The position numbers and the translations under genes were made by a program. From Paenibacillus sp. BJ-4 (GTDB lineage Bacteria; Bacillota; Bacilli; Paenibacillales; Paenibacillaceae), in NCBI RefSeq assembly GCF_020404765.1, contig NZ_JAIVEM010000030.1:1-64000 (forward strand): DNA of 64,000 bases. Reading direction: 5' to 3'. The notes beneath the pieces were generated by a model, which searched no databases, had not been told where the DNA came from, and worked only from the letters and a program-made list of their open reading frames with translations. Positions 17,175-26,909 of the stretch are shown here, in pieces; position 1 is the stretch's first letter, and the number at the start of each line of letters is the position of its first letter.

Positions 17175-17443
17175 CTGAATCCCCCTCTTCTCTTTGAAGT
17201 TGTGTCCTATCATAAAGCTAAAAAATATTTATGTAAATATTCCTTACACATTTTTAGCTTTTAATCTAACAAGATGGGCTTCTTATTGGTTTTAAAACAG
17301 AATCATCAGTAATTTGTGTTAACTTATATAACATTAAAGAAACAAAAAGGATTGCAGAAATTCGACGAAAGCCTATATAATTGCTTAAAAGTCACGCTAT
17401 ATCCGGGACCTGAATCATATACGCATCATGGGAGTGATTTAAT
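17175..17443. promoter_or_regulatory. Divergent promoter region, catabolic operon / PucR gene
   Basis: This AT-rich intergenic region drives the long leftward operon and the rightward regulator. A TTGGTT motif with adjoining A/T tract at 17286-17291 loosely resembles the core of the PucR activator site known in Bacillus (CNTTGGTTAA), but it does not match fully. The regulator's ribosome binding site GGGAG lies nine bases before its ATG. Promoter boxes were not assigned with confidence. Confidence 0.4.
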
Positions 17444-19048
17444 ATGCATTTAACTGTAGAAGATGCCTTGACGGTCTATCCGTTATCGGAAGGGAAGTTG
17501 GCAGCCGGTGAAAAAGGAATTTCCCGAACGATCAGCTCTATCAATTTGATGGATGCGCCGGATGTGATCAACTGGATGAAAGAAGGGGAACTGCTGCTGA
17601 CTACAGCTTATGCGATCAGGGATTCACCCGAGGAATTTGTCAATCTGCTGCAAAAGCTGAATGAACGGGGAGCCTCCGGGCTTGGTATCAAGCTTGGCCG
17701 TTACTGGGTGGAAATTCCAGAGATTGCCCTGGTTGAAGCCGATCGGTTGGGCTTCCCCCTAATTGAGCTCCCTTTTGAATTCACCTTCTCCGAGCAGATC
17801 ACCGCTCTCTTCCAATCCGAGTTCCAACGCGATACCCGCAGGCTGAATGAATTACTTGAAACGCAGAAGAAGCTGGTTGATTTCGCCATGCAGGCGGATG
17901 AGTACACCAATTATTTCCAAAGCATCACAAGCATTTTGGGGCGTCCTGTAGCCATCGTCACCTCTGAGGGACAGACCTTGTATAACGTGACACGCTGTTC
18001 CGAAATGGAGCTGTTGAGCGACTGGCCCTGGCATCAGGACAATCGGTTTTATAAGGCGGCCAACAACCTGTTGTATCGGGTCCCCCTGCTGAAAAACGGA
18101 AAATCATACGGTTACTTGCTTGTTCAGACCGAAAATCTGCTGGAAGCCCATGATATGGAGGGCATTTTTCACCAGGCTGCCGTTATTCTTTCCTATCATT
18201 TGGAGGTCATCCGGAATCAGGAGGCTTCTGCGGTAGGCAGTCGTCTTGGCACGGCCATGGAACGTTACTTGAAGGGAAACGCCTCCCGAAAAACGGTGCT
18301 CGAATTTGCCGAAGCGTTGGGAAGCACATTTTGGAGCACTCCCTACGTATGCATGGTATCTTCCACAAGAGCTGATGCATGGGACCATGAGAGTCAGCGC
18401 CGCAGACTGAGGGAGATTCAGGATAAGCTACAGGACCATCCGAAGACGGCCTCCTTGGAATCACATCATTTCTACGTGATGAACCGCGTATATTCCCTCT
18501 TTCCCATACCGGAAGAGGAGGCCAAGGAGCGCAGGCAGTATGAGAATTCTGCACGTTTGTATGCGGATTTGATGCATGCATGGGACCACGGAGTAGGAGC
18601 AGGGACATGTTTTATCAGCAAAGTCAGAATGGGTATGGAGGAGTTCATAGACGGCTTCCGGGAGTGCGCCGAGGCCGAGAGAATCAGCACGGAGCTCGGT
18701 TTAAGCGAACCGGTTGTCATGTTTATCGACCTGGAATTCATTTATCTCTTCAAGCATATTCCGCAGGAGGTTATGAGCAGGTACTGCTCTTATTTGTTCC
18801 GTCCATTGCTGGACAAGGACGAGGAATACGCCGGCGAGATGATGCACACGCTTGAAACCTATTTCGTTAACAACGGCCAGGTGAATGAAACCGCGCGTGA
18901 GCTGTTTATCCATCGCAACACGGTGTTATACAGGCTGGAGAAAATTTCGGGGCTGCTGAATCTGGATTTGAAGAATACCGACCACCTGCTGCTGTTAAAG
19001 CTGGGGCTTATGTTTAGGCACTTGATGCCGCCCGACAGACAGGCTTGA
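17444..19048 (+). CDS. PucR-family transcriptional regulator
   Basis: This is a 534-residue regulator of the PucR family. The N-terminal PucR domain occupies about residues 1-125 (LTVEDALTVYPLSEG..., ...DAPDVINWMKEGELLLTTAY). A central GGDEF-like/CdaR sensor region follows, and the C-terminus ends in the PucR-type helix-turn-helix TARELFIHRNTVLYRLEKIS. In Bacillus, PucR controls purine and allantoin use in response to pathway metabolites. Here the gene is divergent from the 13-gene operon, so it very likely controls it. ATG 17444 is supported by GGGAG upstream. A terminator follows at 19101-19150. Confidence 0.88.
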   Translation: MHLTVEDALTVYPLSEGKLAAGEKGISRTISSINLMDAPDVINWMKEGELLLTTAYAIRDSPEEFVNLLQKLNERGASGLGIKLGRYWVEIPEIALVEADRLGFPLIELPFEFTFSEQITALFQSEFQRDTRRLNELLETQKKLVDFAMQADEYTNYFQSITSILGRPVAIVTSEGQTLYNVTRCSEMELLSDWPWHQDNRFYKAANNLLYRVPLLKNGKSYGYLLVQTENLLEAHDMEGIFHQAAVILSYHLEVIRNQEASAVGSRLGTAMERYLKGNASRKTVLEFAEALGSTFWSTPYVCMVSSTRADAWDHESQRRRLREIQDKLQDHPKTASLESHHFYVMNRVYSLFPIPEEEAKERRQYENSARLYADLMHAWDHGVGAGTCFISKVRMGMEEFIDGFRECAEAERISTELGLSEPVVMFIDLEFIYLFKHIPQEVMSRYCSYLFRPLLDKDEEYAGEMMHTLETYFVNNGQVNETARELFIHRNTVLYRLEKISGLLNLDLKNTDHLLLLKLGLMFRHLMPPDRQA

Positions 19049-19100
19049 TTTGAAAATAGCCCGAATGCACTCCTTGTACATCGAAACAAAGTCCCCTACT

Positions 19101-19150
19101 AAGAAGACTCCAAAACCATGGTCAAAGCGGAGCTGGAGTCTTCTTTTTCT
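19101..19150 (+). terminator. Terminator of the PucR-family gene
   Basis: AAGAAGACTCCA (19101-19112) pairs perfectly with TGGAGTCTTCTT (19134-19145), followed by TTTCTT on the plus strand. Confidence 0.9.
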
Positions 19151-19260
19151 TAGGAATGAACATTCAAAGCGGGATGTAAAAAATTCAAAAAACGACTTTT
19201 GGAACAGCCCTTTCAGTCTTAAGTTTTGATGCCGCGGATCAGTATCAGGCTGACACTACT

Positions 19261-20367
19261 TTACGCATCCAACGTATACAAGGGCAGGTTATCCGGCAAA
19301 GCCGCCGGGCGCAGGCATGTGCTCTGCATCGGATAGAATGTCTGCTCATCGGAGGAATCATGGAACGCCCACATCGCCTCCAGCACATGGTAGGCCAATT
19401 CACCGCTGGCGCGATGAGGCCGTCCGCTACGGACAGCGTAGGCCATATCGGCAACGCCGATGCCCCGTGTGTTCTCCTGATAGCCCGGCAGCAGCGGTGC
19501 CTCTGTCCATTTCTGCTCGCCGAGCAGCCTGTAGCGAACCGGCCCTCCGAACGTGTTCGGGTCAGGCACCTGCAGCGTGCCATGAGTACCATATACCTCG
19601 ATCGGTGGCAAAGTGCTTCCACCAAAGATGTCAAAGCTGGTAATCAGCGTGCCGACAGCCCCCTGCTCGAAGCGCAGCAATCCGGCCACATGCGTCGGAA
19701 TGTCGACCGGAATGGTCTGACCTCTTTTTTTCTCGCTCGTAATCGTTCGCTGATCCATCGACTTGCTTGTCATGCCTGAAATGGTGGCAATCGGACCAAG
19801 CAATTGCACCAAAGCCGTCAAATAATATGGCCCCATATCAAACATCGGGCCACCGCCGACAGCATAATAAAATTCAGGATCAGGATGCCAATGTTCATGT
19901 CCACGGCTCATCATGAAGGCCGTAGCGGCTACCGGACTGCCAATGATCCCGTCCTCAATCAGCTTCAATGACGTCTGTATGCCGGAGCCGAAGAAGGTCT
20001 CCGGTGCGCAGCCGACAAGTAGTCCCTTGCGGCGGGCCAGCTCCAAGACAGACCGACCCTGTTCACGGGTGACCGCAAGCGGCTTCTCCACATAGACATG
20101 CTTGCCTGCCTCAAGGGCTCTGAGGCTTACGTCGGCGTGAACAGCCGGAATGGTCAAATTAATGATGAGTTCGATCTCCGGATCAGCCAGAATCTCGTCT
20201 ACCGAATATACGTTTGGAACGTTGTACGCTGCCGCCTGCTCCTCTGCTCGGCCCTGGTCCAGATCCGCTACTGCGGACAACTCCAGAATGTTGAAGCGAT
20301 GGCAATTTTCCATGTAAATTCCGCTGATTTTACCACAACCGATAATGCCCACTTTCATTTTGTTCAT
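19261..20367 (-). CDS. Gfo/Idh/MocA-family oxidoreductase
   Basis: This 368-residue NAD(P)-dependent sugar/polyol dehydrogenase has a Rossmann nucleotide site KVGIIGCGKISGIY at the N-terminus and the family motif HVYVEKPLAVT with its catalytic Lys. The C-terminal half is the beta-sheet substrate domain. Start ATG 20367 follows GAAGGGAG; an upstream in-frame ATG at 20409 would overlap ThuA and is less likely. It is the last gene of the lacI-dehydrogenase-thuA-dehydrogenase operon. Family members oxidise inositols, glucosides at C3, or N-acetyl sugars; the pairing with ThuA suggests 3-keto-glycoside chemistry, by analogy with thuAB. Confidence 0.85.
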   Translation of the reverse strand: MNKMKVGIIGCGKISGIYMENCHRFNILELSAVADLDQGRAEEQAAAYNVPNVYSVDEILADPEIELIINLTIPAVHADVSLRALEAGKHVYVEKPLAVTREQGRSVLELARRKGLLVGCAPETFFGSGIQTSLKLIEDGIIGSPVAATAFMMSRGHEHWHPDPEFYYAVGGGPMFDMGPYYLTALVQLLGPIATISGMTSKSMDQRTITSEKKRGQTIPVDIPTHVAGLLRFEQGAVGTLITSFDIFGGSTLPPIEVYGTHGTLQVPDPNTFGGPVRYRLLGEQKWTEAPLLPGYQENTRGIGVADMAYAVRSGRPHRASGELAYHVLEAMWAFHDSSDEQTFYPMQSTCLRPAALPDNLPLYTLDA

Positions 20368-20386
20368 GCCTGGACTCCCTTCATCT

Positions 20387-21169
20387 TCAGAAAAATGGGT
20401 AATGCACATCCCTTACTGCATCCGACACCATCCTGTCCGCGCTACCGCTGCTGGCTGTCTGCCATGCCGTATAAGCCTTTGCCAGAGAGCTGCCCCGGGC
20501 AGCCGCGGTTTGTTTGCCTGCCGCAGCCCACAGGAACCCGCTACGCATCATCTCCCTCACTTGAGGCATATCTATGATATCCGCGTGGTGTCCCAGCGAA
20601 TTATAGAAAACGCGACCGTTCCCCCAGCGCTTCGTCCATACAACGGGAATATCCACCGGCCCATTGGCCGAATGTGGCCCCGGTACGACCGGGAAGCGTG
20701 TGGTTGCCAGCACTTCAACTGCCGGGTCTATGTGGAGATAGTACTGCTCGCTTTTGACTTGAAAATCCTCAATATGGTCCAGCAGCGGGCTGGAGCCGCG
20801 CTTCATGTTCACCATATACTCCACTCCGTCATTGCCAGGATGTGCAACCCATTGCCCGCCTGTCATGAACTGCCAGTCCACATTGTTCCGGAAGGCATCA
20901 CACATGCCGCCATGGCAGCCTGCCAGGCCTACGCCGCTCTGAACCGCTGCCGAAACATTATTGACCAGTTCCTGCTCAATCTGTCCCATGGTCCACAACG
21001 GAACAATCAGATCCAGGCCAAGCAGTTTCTCCGTATTCTGATAGGCGTTAAGGGTATCCGACATCTCCACCTCGAACTGCTCTTCCTTCAGAATCCGTTC
21101 AAAAATGGCCGCCACCTGCTCCGGCTCATGTCCGTCCCATCCGCCCCATACAATCAGTGCCTTGCTCAT
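20387..21169 (-). CDS. ThuA-domain protein
   Basis: This 260-residue ThuA-like protein has the class-I-glutamine-amidotransferase-like fold of the ThuA family, with segments KALIVWGGWDGHEPEQVA, GVGLAGCHGGMCDAF (nucleophile-elbow position) and SLGHHADIIDMPQ near the end. ThuA proteins accompany dehydrogenases in the use of trehalose and other disaccharides through 3-keto intermediates. ATG 21169 was chosen; a GTG at 21184 is possible. It lies 36 nt after one Gfo/Idh/MocA gene and 19 nt before the next, in one operon. Confidence 0.82.
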   Translation of the reverse strand: MSKALIVWGGWDGHEPEQVAAIFERILKEEQFEVEMSDTLNAYQNTEKLLGLDLIVPLWTMGQIEQELVNNVSAAVQSGVGLAGCHGGMCDAFRNNVDWQFMTGGQWVAHPGNDGVEYMVNMKRGSSPLLDHIEDFQVKSEQYYLHIDPAVEVLATTRFPVVPGPHSANGPVDIPVVWTKRWGNGRVFYNSLGHHADIIDMPQVREMMRSGFLWAAAGKQTAAARGSSLAKAYTAWQTASSGSADRMVSDAVRDVHYPFF

Positions 21170-21205
21170 CTGTAATCCACTCACCTTTCAGAATGTGATG
21201 TTATC

Positions 21206-22378
21206 TTACATTTCTTCAATGGATACCCAGCGGCGTTCCGCTATGGATCGTTCCACTGCTTCAAGCACGGCCTGGCATGCGACCCCGTCGTGGAAGTTCG
21301 GCACAGGTTGCCGTCCTTCGGAGATGGCATTCAACATCTCAAGCATCTCGTGGGTGAAGGTATGCTCGAATCCGATCGTATGTCCCGCAGGCCACCAGGC
21401 CTCGGAGTACTTATGTGCCGGATCGGTGGCGAGTACGCGGCGGAAGCCCTGAACACCCTCCTCATCCTGCGTGAAATACACTTCCAGTTCGTTCATCCGT
21501 TCAAAGTCAAACCGCACACTGCCAAGACTACCGTTGATCTCGAATGAATTTGTGCTCCGGTGTCCGGCCGCAAACCGTGTGGCCTCGAAGCTGCCCAGCG
21601 CACCTCCGGCGAAACGTGCCAGGAACAGCGTGGCATCATCGACCTTTACTTCCCCCATCGGCGCATTCGCCCCGGCGCTGCCCTTGGCGCTCAATCCGGT
21701 CATCTCCAAAGCCAGCGGGCGCTGTTTGATGAACGTCTCGCTCATGCCGATCACTTCATGGAACTCGCCGACCAGGAAACGGGCGAGATCAATCAGATGG
21801 GCGCCAAGATCACCATGAGAGCCAGAACCGGCCACTTCCTTTTGCAATCGCCAGACCAGCGGGAAGGACGGGTCCATGATCCAGTCCTGAAGGAAAAAGG
21901 CACGGAAATGATAGATTTTTCCTAGGCGACCACTCTCGACTAGCTGCTTCGCCAGCTGGACAGCCGGGGAGAAGCGGTAATTAAAGCCGATCATATGTCT
22001 GACACCCGCTTTCTCCGCTGCCTGCAGCATGTCGCGGGAATCCGCCAGCGAGAGTGCAAGCGGCTTCTCACAGAACAGATGCTTACCATGGAGGGCAGCC
22101 TCAATGACAATTTCCTTATGAACATCACTCGGGGCGTTGATATCAATGAGATCAATATCATTACGTTTCACAAGATCACGCCAATCGTTAACACTATCGA
22201 TCCAGCCAAACTGGCGGGCGGCCGCCTGAACCCCCTGTTCGTTGCGCCCACAGATGACAGACATCTCCGGCTGTAGCGGGGCACTTGGGAAGAACATGGG
22301 CAGACTGCGGTAAGCGTTGCTGTGAGCCTTGCCCATAAATTTATAGCCAACCATTCCGATACGAAGACGATTAGACAT
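21206..22378 (-). CDS. Gfo/Idh/MocA-family oxidoreductase
   Basis: This 390-residue dehydrogenase has the nucleotide-binding start RIGMVGYKFMGKAHSNAY and family motif HLFCEKPLALS with the catalytic Lys, followed by GFNYRFSPAVQLAKQLV. ATG 22378 has AAGGAGGA directly upstream and is preferred over an in-frame start at 22501 that would overlap the regulator gene. The residue pattern is like that of IolG/MviM-type sugar dehydrogenases. It is the first structural gene after the LacI regulator. It likely oxidises or reduces a sugar at a secondary hydroxyl, together with ThuA and the second dehydrogenase. Confidence 0.85.
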   Translation of the reverse strand: MSNRLRIGMVGYKFMGKAHSNAYRSLPMFFPSAPLQPEMSVICGRNEQGVQAAARQFGWIDSVNDWRDLVKRNDIDLIDINAPSDVHKEIVIEAALHGKHLFCEKPLALSLADSRDMLQAAEKAGVRHMIGFNYRFSPAVQLAKQLVESGRLGKIYHFRAFFLQDWIMDPSFPLVWRLQKEVAGSGSHGDLGAHLIDLARFLVGEFHEVIGMSETFIKQRPLALEMTGLSAKGSAGANAPMGEVKVDDATLFLARFAGGALGSFEATRFAAGHRSTNSFEINGSLGSVRFDFERMNELEVYFTQDEEGVQGFRRVLATDPAHKYSEAWWPAGHTIGFEHTFTHEMLEMLNAISEGRQPVPNFHDGVACQAVLEAVERSIAERRWVSIEEM

Positions 22379-22434
22379 GTCGGTATCCTCCTTATGGATC
22401 TGAGCTGAGTCACAACGGATTGTTGACGATACGG

Positions 22435-23484
22435 TTATTGACGAACGGATGACGCCCTGATAATCAGCTCCGTGGACAGAAGCTCTCTTATTGAGGCGCA
22501 CCCGGTCCGGTCCAGGGCTGGAATGCGGTCCAGAGAATCCGGTATAAGCTTTGAGGCCGCAAGCTCCCCCATCTCATAAAAGGGAACGCGGACACTGCTC
22601 AGCGGCGGAACGGACATATCGGCGGCATCCGAATCGTCATAGCCCACGAACGCCGGGAACCGGTCAACTCCCAGTCCGCGCTCGCGCAGACCCTGCATCA
22701 CTCCGATTGCCATCCGGTCGTTCGCTGCAAATACGGCATCAATATCATTCAGCCTGCCTGCGATTGTAGCCGACGCTTCGAGCCCGCTTCGACGGCTGTA
22801 ATTGCCCTCCAGAAGCAGCTCGTGATCATATTCAACACCGGCCTCCTGAAGCGCGGTGCGGTACCCCTTCAATCGTTCAGTACTGTTGGAATAGATATCC
22901 GGCCCGTTGAGAAAGGCAATCCGCTTGCACCCCTGCTCAATGAGGTGACTAACAGCCGTCCGGCTTCCCTCCACATGGTCTGCATCCACTTCACAGAACG
23001 ACTGTCCTGTAAAATGATGATTCATGACGCAGAACGGACGACCTTCTTCCTGAAGTCTCTTAAGCGCTTCCAATTCATCGTGGTCATCCCTAGCTCCAAG
23101 GATGATACAAGCATCGACCTTTTGCTGGCGGAAAAGACCGCTGTAATCCATCCCTTCCCCTGGCTTCCGGAACAATAGTAGCAGATCGTGCCCGCTGTCC
23201 CTGGCCTTGCTTCCGATGCCACTCAGCATCTCGGAGAAAAAATAGGCTGAGAACAGGTGCGCCTTCGGTACATAGGGCATAACCACACCAAGATGACCGC
23301 TCTTGCTTCGAGCAAAGTTGCGGGCCAGCGCACTGGGAACATATCCAAGCTGATTGGCGGCGTCCAGGACCCTTCTCCGTGTCTCTTCCTTGATGGGACC
23401 GGCCGCGTTCAATACCCGCGAAACCGTTGCTTCAGACACGCCGGCGAACTCTGCTACTTCCTTGCGCGATGCGATATTGCCCAC
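22435..23484 (-). CDS. LacI-family transcriptional regulator
   Basis: This 349-residue repressor has the LacI DNA-binding head at residues 5-60 (RKEVAEFAGVSEATVSRVLN, then a hinge helix at ALARNFARSKS) and a periplasmic-binding-protein-like sensor domain. It starts with GTG; GGAG is almost adjacent to it, so the start is not certain. The palindrome at 23497-23514 lies just upstream and is a likely operator for autoregulation and for control of the three downstream genes. The effector is presumably a sugar or keto-sugar of the route. Confidence 0.88.
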   Translation of the reverse strand: MGNIASRKEVAEFAGVSEATVSRVLNAAGPIKEETRRRVLDAANQLGYVPSALARNFARSKSGHLGVVMPYVPKAHLFSAYFFSEMLSGIGSKARDSGHDLLLLFRKPGEGMDYSGLFRQQKVDACIILGARDDHDELEALKRLQEEGRPFCVMNHHFTGQSFCEVDADHVEGSRTAVSHLIEQGCKRIAFLNGPDIYSNSTERLKGYRTALQEAGVEYDHELLLEGNYSRRSGLEASATIAGRLNDIDAVFAANDRMAIGVMQGLRERGLGVDRFPAFVGYDDSDAADMSVPPLSSVRVPFYEMGELAASKLIPDSLDRIPALDRTGCASIRELLSTELIIRASSVRQ

Positions 23485-23496
23485 CTCCAGTTATTT

Positions 23497-23514
23497 AATG
23501 TACGCGCGTACATT
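23497..23514. promoter_or_regulatory. Perfect palindromic operator for LacI-type repressor
   Basis: AATGTACGCGCGTACATT is an 18-bp perfect palindrome with the central CG step typical of LacI-family operators. It is 13 bases upstream of the regulator's start codon, so it probably mediates autoregulation of the operon. Confidence 0.75.
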
Positions 23515-23650
23515 TTCTCATGCAGCCATCCCTCTGTCAATCCTAAAGATACTCGTTGACCATCTTCCCGTTCTTTTTTTGTATGTTTTTGACCTTAACG
23601 TGATCGTGTTTCTTTTCCCATTTTTATCTCTCCTTGTTTTAGGGCACACA

Positions 23651-23709
23651 AAAAGGAGAACGCAAAAAAGATATACAGGGTATGAATATCTTTTTTTGTG
23701 TTCTCCTTT
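23651..23709 (-). terminator. Terminator of the alpha-amylase gene
   Basis: A long, nearly perfect hairpin has arms 23651-23674 and 23686-23709. It is flanked by T-runs in both directions. On the minus strand it ends transcription from the amylase gene before the lacI operon. Confidence 0.85.
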
Positions 23710-23800
23710 GTAACGATAAGCCACTTTTTGGACTAGCTAGTCTTTTTTAGTAGGGATATAAATTTACTTTAAACAGTACGACATTATCCCAAATTGATGT

Positions 23801-25390
23801 TCAGCTCTTTCTATCTTCTTTGGTAATCAGAGAGCTGTAGGCTGGAATCATGACTGTTCCTTTCTTCACCTTCACATCCTTCGAGGTAGAAAAGACCACC
23901 TTCCACTTGCCCTTATCCGAATCTTTAATCTGCAGGGTAACCGGCTCTCCGGACAGGTTATGATATACATATAATGTTTCTTTGCCTGAAGTGCGTTTAA
24001 ATGCGGTTACGCTGGCATACCCTGTTTGGACCGGTTCCAGACTGTCGCTGCGGAGAGCTTCATGTTCTTCCCTCAGACGGATGAGCGTGCGGTAGCTTTC
24101 CAGCAGGGAATCATCGTCCCGCAGCTGCGCTTCAACCGATACTTCGCCTGTGTTGTATTTGGGTTTCTCCCACGTCGTTTGGCCGGGGCCATCTCCCTTG
24201 TACCAGCGCATAGGCTCCCGTAAGTACTCATCGGGCTTTTCACCCTTCATCCCGATTTCTTCCCCGTAATAAAGAAACGGCTGCCCTGGCAACGTCAAAA
24301 GAATCGAAGCGGCCAGCTTGGCTTTTCGCACATCCCCGCCCAGTTCACTCATCACACGGGTCTGATCATGGTTACTCAGGAATGGAGCATCGAGTGCCGC
24401 CTTATTGTACGATTTGTACAATTTCAGCGTTTTCTCGGTGAATGTCGCAATCCCCTGATCCCGGCCATTTTTTATGGAATTCAAAATCGTTCCGCCCAAG
24501 TCAAAATTAAAGAGGGAGTGAAGCGGTCCGTAGTAAGGAGCTATCGTCTCCGGTTTGTCCCATACCTCCCCTGCCAGATATACATCTGGATTTACCTTCT
24601 CCATCTCGGAGCGGAACTCATTCCACCAGGCGATGTTTTTATCAGCCCCCTCCTTTGTCTGTCCTTTAAAAATATGCATCGCTGCGTCAAGTCGGAACCC
24701 GTCTGCACCCTGCTGCAGCCAATACTTGCCGACCTTGATCATTTCTTCGCGAACCTCGGGATTGTCGAAGTTTAAATCCGGCATTCCCGACCAGAACGTG
24801 CCGTAGAAATACCCTTCACCATTCGGATTCTTATGACATACCTGTTGTCCCCACGAGCCTTTTTCATCCAGATCTGTGTTCTTATCTGCCCATACGTAAT
24901 AGTCGCGATATTTGCTTTGCGGGTTGGCGCTGGCCTCCTTGAACCAAGGATGATCGCTGCTCGAATGATTGATAACAAGGTCCATGATTAGCTTGATGCC
25001 CTTTCGGTGCGCTTCTTTCATCAAGGTGCGGAAATCATTCAGATTTCCATACTGAGGATCCACTTGGTAGTAGTCGGTTACATCGTATTTATGGTAGCTT
25101 GGAGACGGATTGAGGGGCATAAGCCAGAGACCGTTGACCTGCAGATCCTGGCTCGAACGTGGTTTGCCGTCGTTTAGGTAATCAAGCTTTTGTGTAATCC
25201 CTTTCAAATCACCGTGACCGTCTCCATTCGAATCATAAAAAGAATTAATATAAATTTCATAAAACACGCCGCCTCCAGTAGAAACGGGGGGCTTTTCCTG
25301 CTCGGCCATTGCACCTGAAGCGAACATCATGAGCATAGGTACCGTCAACAGAGAGGTGGACAATTTTCTTAAGCGTTTGTTGCGTGTCAA
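23801..25390 (-). CDS. Secreted GH13 alpha-amylase
   Basis: This 529-residue alpha-amylase family (GH13) enzyme is exported by an N-terminal signal peptide with likely cleavage after AMA (about residue 29). Conserved regions: DLVINHSS (region I), [11 protein letters not shown] with the nucleophile Asp (II), [10 protein letters not shown] with the acid/base Glu (III), and FLSNHDQTR with the third Asp (IV). It ends in a small beta-sandwich domain. It hydrolyses alpha-1,4-glucans outside the cell. Start is TTG at 25390 behind AAAGGAG at ten bases; no nearby in-frame ATG exists. A promoter-like TATAAT lies upstream at 25429-25434 (minus strand). The enzyme resembles oligosaccharide-type alpha-amylases with a single catalytic domain. 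Confidence 0.9.
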   Translation of the reverse strand: MTRNKRLRKLSTSLLTVPMLMMFASGAMAEQEKPPVSTGGGVFYEIYINSFYDSNGDGHGDLKGITQKLDYLNDGKPRSSQDLQVNGLWLMPLNPSPSYHKYDVTDYYQVDPQYGNLNDFRTLMKEAHRKGIKLIMDLVINHSSSDHPWFKEASANPQSKYRDYYVWADKNTDLDEKGSWGQQVCHKNPNGEGYFYGTFWSGMPDLNFDNPEVREEMIKVGKYWLQQGADGFRLDAAMHIFKGQTKEGADKNIAWWNEFRSEMEKVNPDVYLAGEVWDKPETIAPYYGPLHSLFNFDLGGTILNSIKNGRDQGIATFTEKTLKLYKSYNKAALDAPFLSNHDQTRVMSELGGDVRKAKLAASILLTLPGQPFLYYGEEIGMKGEKPDEYLREPMRWYKGDGPGQTTWEKPKYNTGEVSVEAQLRDDDSLLESYRTLIRLREEHEALRSDSLEPVQTGYASVTAFKRTSGKETLYVYHNLSGEPVTLQIKDSDKGKWKVVFSTSKDVKVKKGTVMIPAYSSLITKEDRKS

Positions 25391-25722
25391 AACATATCAA
25401 CTCCTTTAATTGTTATGGATGTGTTTTCATTATAAAGAGAAAAAATCCAAAAAAGGAGGATGTTATTATCTGTTTTGGTGGAAAATATCGATCTCTTTGT
25501 TATATCCCTGTAACGAACGAAAATGCGGCATGCTCCTTCAGCACTTTCCTAACAGGTGTCCGCAGTTCAAGGACAAGTATGTATTGTCTCTCCCGCTTAT
25601 AGAACGAAAGGCAATCCTGAAGAGAACCTATGAGAAACTTTAGGATTCAATGTTTTTCACAGGCTCTCAAAATATAGGATCCTATATATCTCTCTTGTGG
25701 CAGAACGAAAAATAGAGCTGAT
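25391..25722. promoter_or_regulatory. Amylase promoter region and intergenic sequence
   Basis: The minus strand carries TATAAT at 25429-25434 (plus-strand ATTATA) followed by TGAAAACACATCCA at 25416-25429, a loose match to a CcpA cre site (11 of 14 positions by eye). A perfect palindrome ATATAGGATCCTATAT lies at 25672-25687, close to the stop of the next gene. No coding sequence was seen in these 332 bases. The cre call is tentative. Confidence 0.4.
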
Positions 25723-26787
25723 TTAAATAGTTCTTCGAATCACGCTTTTGGTTGCTGCCGCCTCAAAAATCGTTTCAATCAGTACCAGCACACGGTGCAC
25801 TTCTTCGCATTTGATCGCAAGCTCCGCTTTTCCTTCGATGGAGGAGACAAAATTTTCATAAAAGCTTTCTGCTGCAGCAGCTATTTCCTCGATCGGGAAC
25901 TTAAGGGTGGATTCCTCAGACGGTGGCGCCATCGTTTTTGTCAATCCTTGACCTGCTCGAATCGGTTTTGGTTCCACATGAGCAACATCCGGATTTCGGG
26001 TGACGATTTCTCCACTTAAGTCCCAATCCCTGATCACTGCGGTACCTTCGGTTCCTTTAATATACCAACGCGGCAGTTTTACGTAATTGGTCGTACCCAC
26101 TTCAATGACTGCTGTCAGACCGTCCTTGAACTCAATAAAGCTGGTAAAGCCGTCATCCACTTCAGTCCCCAAAATATAGCTTAAGGTAGCAGCTACGCTT
26201 TCTATTTGGCTATCTGTAATCAGAAGCAGCTGGTCCAACAGATGCACTCCCCAATCCAGCAACATTCCTCCTCCATAGGCCTTTAGTTGCCGCCAATCCC
26301 CTGGAATGCCATTAGCCCCCTGAACCCGTGATTCCAGATGGAAAAGCTCGCCCACGGTCTTCTTATTGATTATATCTTTGATAGTCCGGAAGTCTTCATC
26401 CCATCGGCGGTTCTGATGTACCGTAAACACGCGGTTTTCTTTTTTCGCCACCTCGACAATATCCATGAAATCGGCGCTCGTTATCGTAACCGGCTTTTCA
26501 CAGATGACATGTTTTCCGGCTTGCAGTGCCTGGATTGCAATTTCTTTATGCACGTCATTAGGCGTTGCTATCAAAACAATATCCACGGCCTGATCGGTCA
26601 GAACGGCGTCCAGACTGGCGTAGGTTTTATAGCCGGCAGCCGCAGCCAGTTCCATACGGTAATCGACAATATCATATACACCGCCAATGGCAAGTTGCTG
26701 AATAGGTTCGATCAATTGAACATGGTAGCTTCCCATGCCTCCATAACCGATAATGACTACATTATATATCCGATTGTCCATTTTCAT
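25723..26787 (-). CDS. Gfo/Idh/MocA-family oxidoreductase
   Basis: This 354-residue NAD(P)-dependent dehydrogenase has a Rossmann motif VVIIGYGGMGSYHVQ and catalytic-Lys motif HVICEKPVTITSADF, followed by NRRWDEDFRTI in the substrate domain. ATG 26787 follows AGGAGTGAAAGG. It lies 122 nt downstream of an AraC regulator in the same direction, so the two probably work together. The substrate is likely a sugar or sugar derivative; the sequence gives no more. Confidence 0.85.
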   Translation of the reverse strand: MKMDNRIYNVVIIGYGGMGSYHVQLIEPIQQLAIGGVYDIVDYRMELAAAAGYKTYASLDAVLTDQAVDIVLIATPNDVHKEIAIQALQAGKHVICEKPVTITSADFMDIVEVAKKENRVFTVHQNRRWDEDFRTIKDIINKKTVGELFHLESRVQGANGIPGDWRQLKAYGGGMLLDWGVHLLDQLLLITDSQIESVAATLSYILGTEVDDGFTSFIEFKDGLTAVIEVGTTNYVKLPRWYIKGTEGTAVIRDWDLSGEIVTRNPDVAHVEPKPIRAGQGLTKTMAPPSEESTLKFPIEEIAAAAESFYENFVSSIEGKAELAIKCEEVHRVLVLIETIFEAAATKSVIRRTI

Positions 26788-26909
26788 TTTCCTTTCACTC
26801 CTGATTTAAGCTCACCAGACATCAAGCAGTTGCCCATAAATCCGCAAAGCTTTGATTATGTCATCGTAGCTCTCCCTTCACTTCGTTGGATAGCTCTATC
26901 ATACAAATC

